DNA of 32,577 bases from an uncultured Bacteroidales bacterium (lineage in GTDB: Bacteria > Bacteroidota > Bacteroidia > Bacteroidales > F082). The stretch's first letter is position 1, and each line of letters starts with the position of its first letter. Positions 32,436-32,577 of the stretch are shown here, piece after piece. Made by a program: the position numbers and the translations under genes. The notes beneath the pieces are model-generated. The model was not told the origin of the DNA. It did no database searches and saw only the letters and a list, made by a program, of their open reading frames with translations. The stretch covers positions 1 to 32,577 of the forward strand of contig CAMZJA010000020.1 in the NCBI GenBank assembly GCA_947307415.1. The letters are read 5' to 3'.

Positions 32436-32577
32436 CCGCAATCACGAAAAAGATTGTGGAAGTTCTTTGAAAGCAATGAGCCAATAAAAAGTAGTCTGAA
32501 AGGTAAGGAATCTTTCAATTCCAAGAGACTAGAAACAGGTGAATCCGCCAGGACAACAGAAGATTTAATAAGTACAA
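32436..32577 (+). ncRNA. Structured non-coding leader, probably the 5' leader of a 16S rRNA operon (cut by window edge)
   Basis: The transcript would open with the hairpin CCGCAATC/GATTGTGG (32436-32443 and 32452-32459). Next comes AGTTCTTTGAAA (32461-32472), which resembles the boxA antitermination element of Bacteroidota rRNA leaders. A second nested hairpin follows, with TAGTCT (32492-32497) and AGACTA (32526-32531) outside and TGAAAG/CTTTCA inside. No coding frame is evident to the edge. The 16S gene itself is not visible, so the identity is inferred from promoter strength, boxA and structure. Another stable RNA is possible. Confidence 0.55.

Overview
The window is chromosomal DNA of a Bacteroidota bacterium, most likely an anaerobic, amino-acid-fermenting member of the Bacteroidales. 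The evidence is: Bacteroidota-type promoters (TTG or TTTG about 20 nt upstream of TAnnTTTG) in front of many genes; generally weak Shine-Dalgarno sequences; DUF3078, GldI-like and GreB-like proteins typical of the phylum; and an operon for lysine fermentation. Nothing indicates a prophage, plasmid, integron or CRISPR locus. Apart from a few accessory features this is a housekeeping region.

Left part (1-5483, all minus strand). A lysine-fermentation operon runs leftwards from a promoter near 2448-2478: CoA-transferase subunit A, 3-aminobutyryl-CoA ammonia-lyase (kal), 3-keto-5-aminohexanoate cleavage enzyme (kce) and the start of 3,5-diaminohexanoate dehydrogenase (kdd), which leaves the window. 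Together these turn 3,5-diaminohexanoate into acetoacetate, crotonyl-CoA and ammonia. The second CoA-transferase subunit and the lysine aminomutases are not in the window. To the right is a second leftward group: a 56-aa protein translationally coupled to a Gre-like/NUDIX-like fusion protein, then a SulP anion transporter that ends at a terminator. The fusion protein is interrupted in frame by a dispersed palindromic repeat. The stop codons of kce, CoA-transferase A and SulP each run directly into 7-bp tandem repeats.

Middle part (5578-22657). It holds an ECF sigma factor divergent from uvrA, a DUF3078 outer-membrane-type protein, a phosphohexomutase, a recA-TPR-lipoprotein pair and endonuclease III (nth). 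Divergent from nth is a tight five-gene operon: DUF2007 protein, GNAT-like protein, LolD-type ABC ATPase, large TPR protein and cysteine-desulfidase-family protein. A long RelA/SpoT homologue faces it; its hydrolase site is degenerate but its synthetase domain looks intact.

Right part (22785-32577). Three plus-strand surface-polysaccharide genes (flippase, chain-length regulator, O-antigen ligase/polymerase) converge on a leftward operon: nrnA, then three FKBP-type lipoprotein genes. An XRE regulator and an AlbA_2 (Schlafen-type) protein diverge from an unusually AT-rich gap of about 600 bp. That gap has palindromes and two DnaA-box-like 9-mers. The window ends in a strong promoter followed by a structured, non-coding leader with a boxA-like element. 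This is most likely the start of an rRNA operon whose 16S gene begins beyond the edge.

I found no clear new multi-gene system. The most unusual items are the repeat-interrupted Gre/NUDIX fusion and the stop-codon-anchored heptamer repeats.
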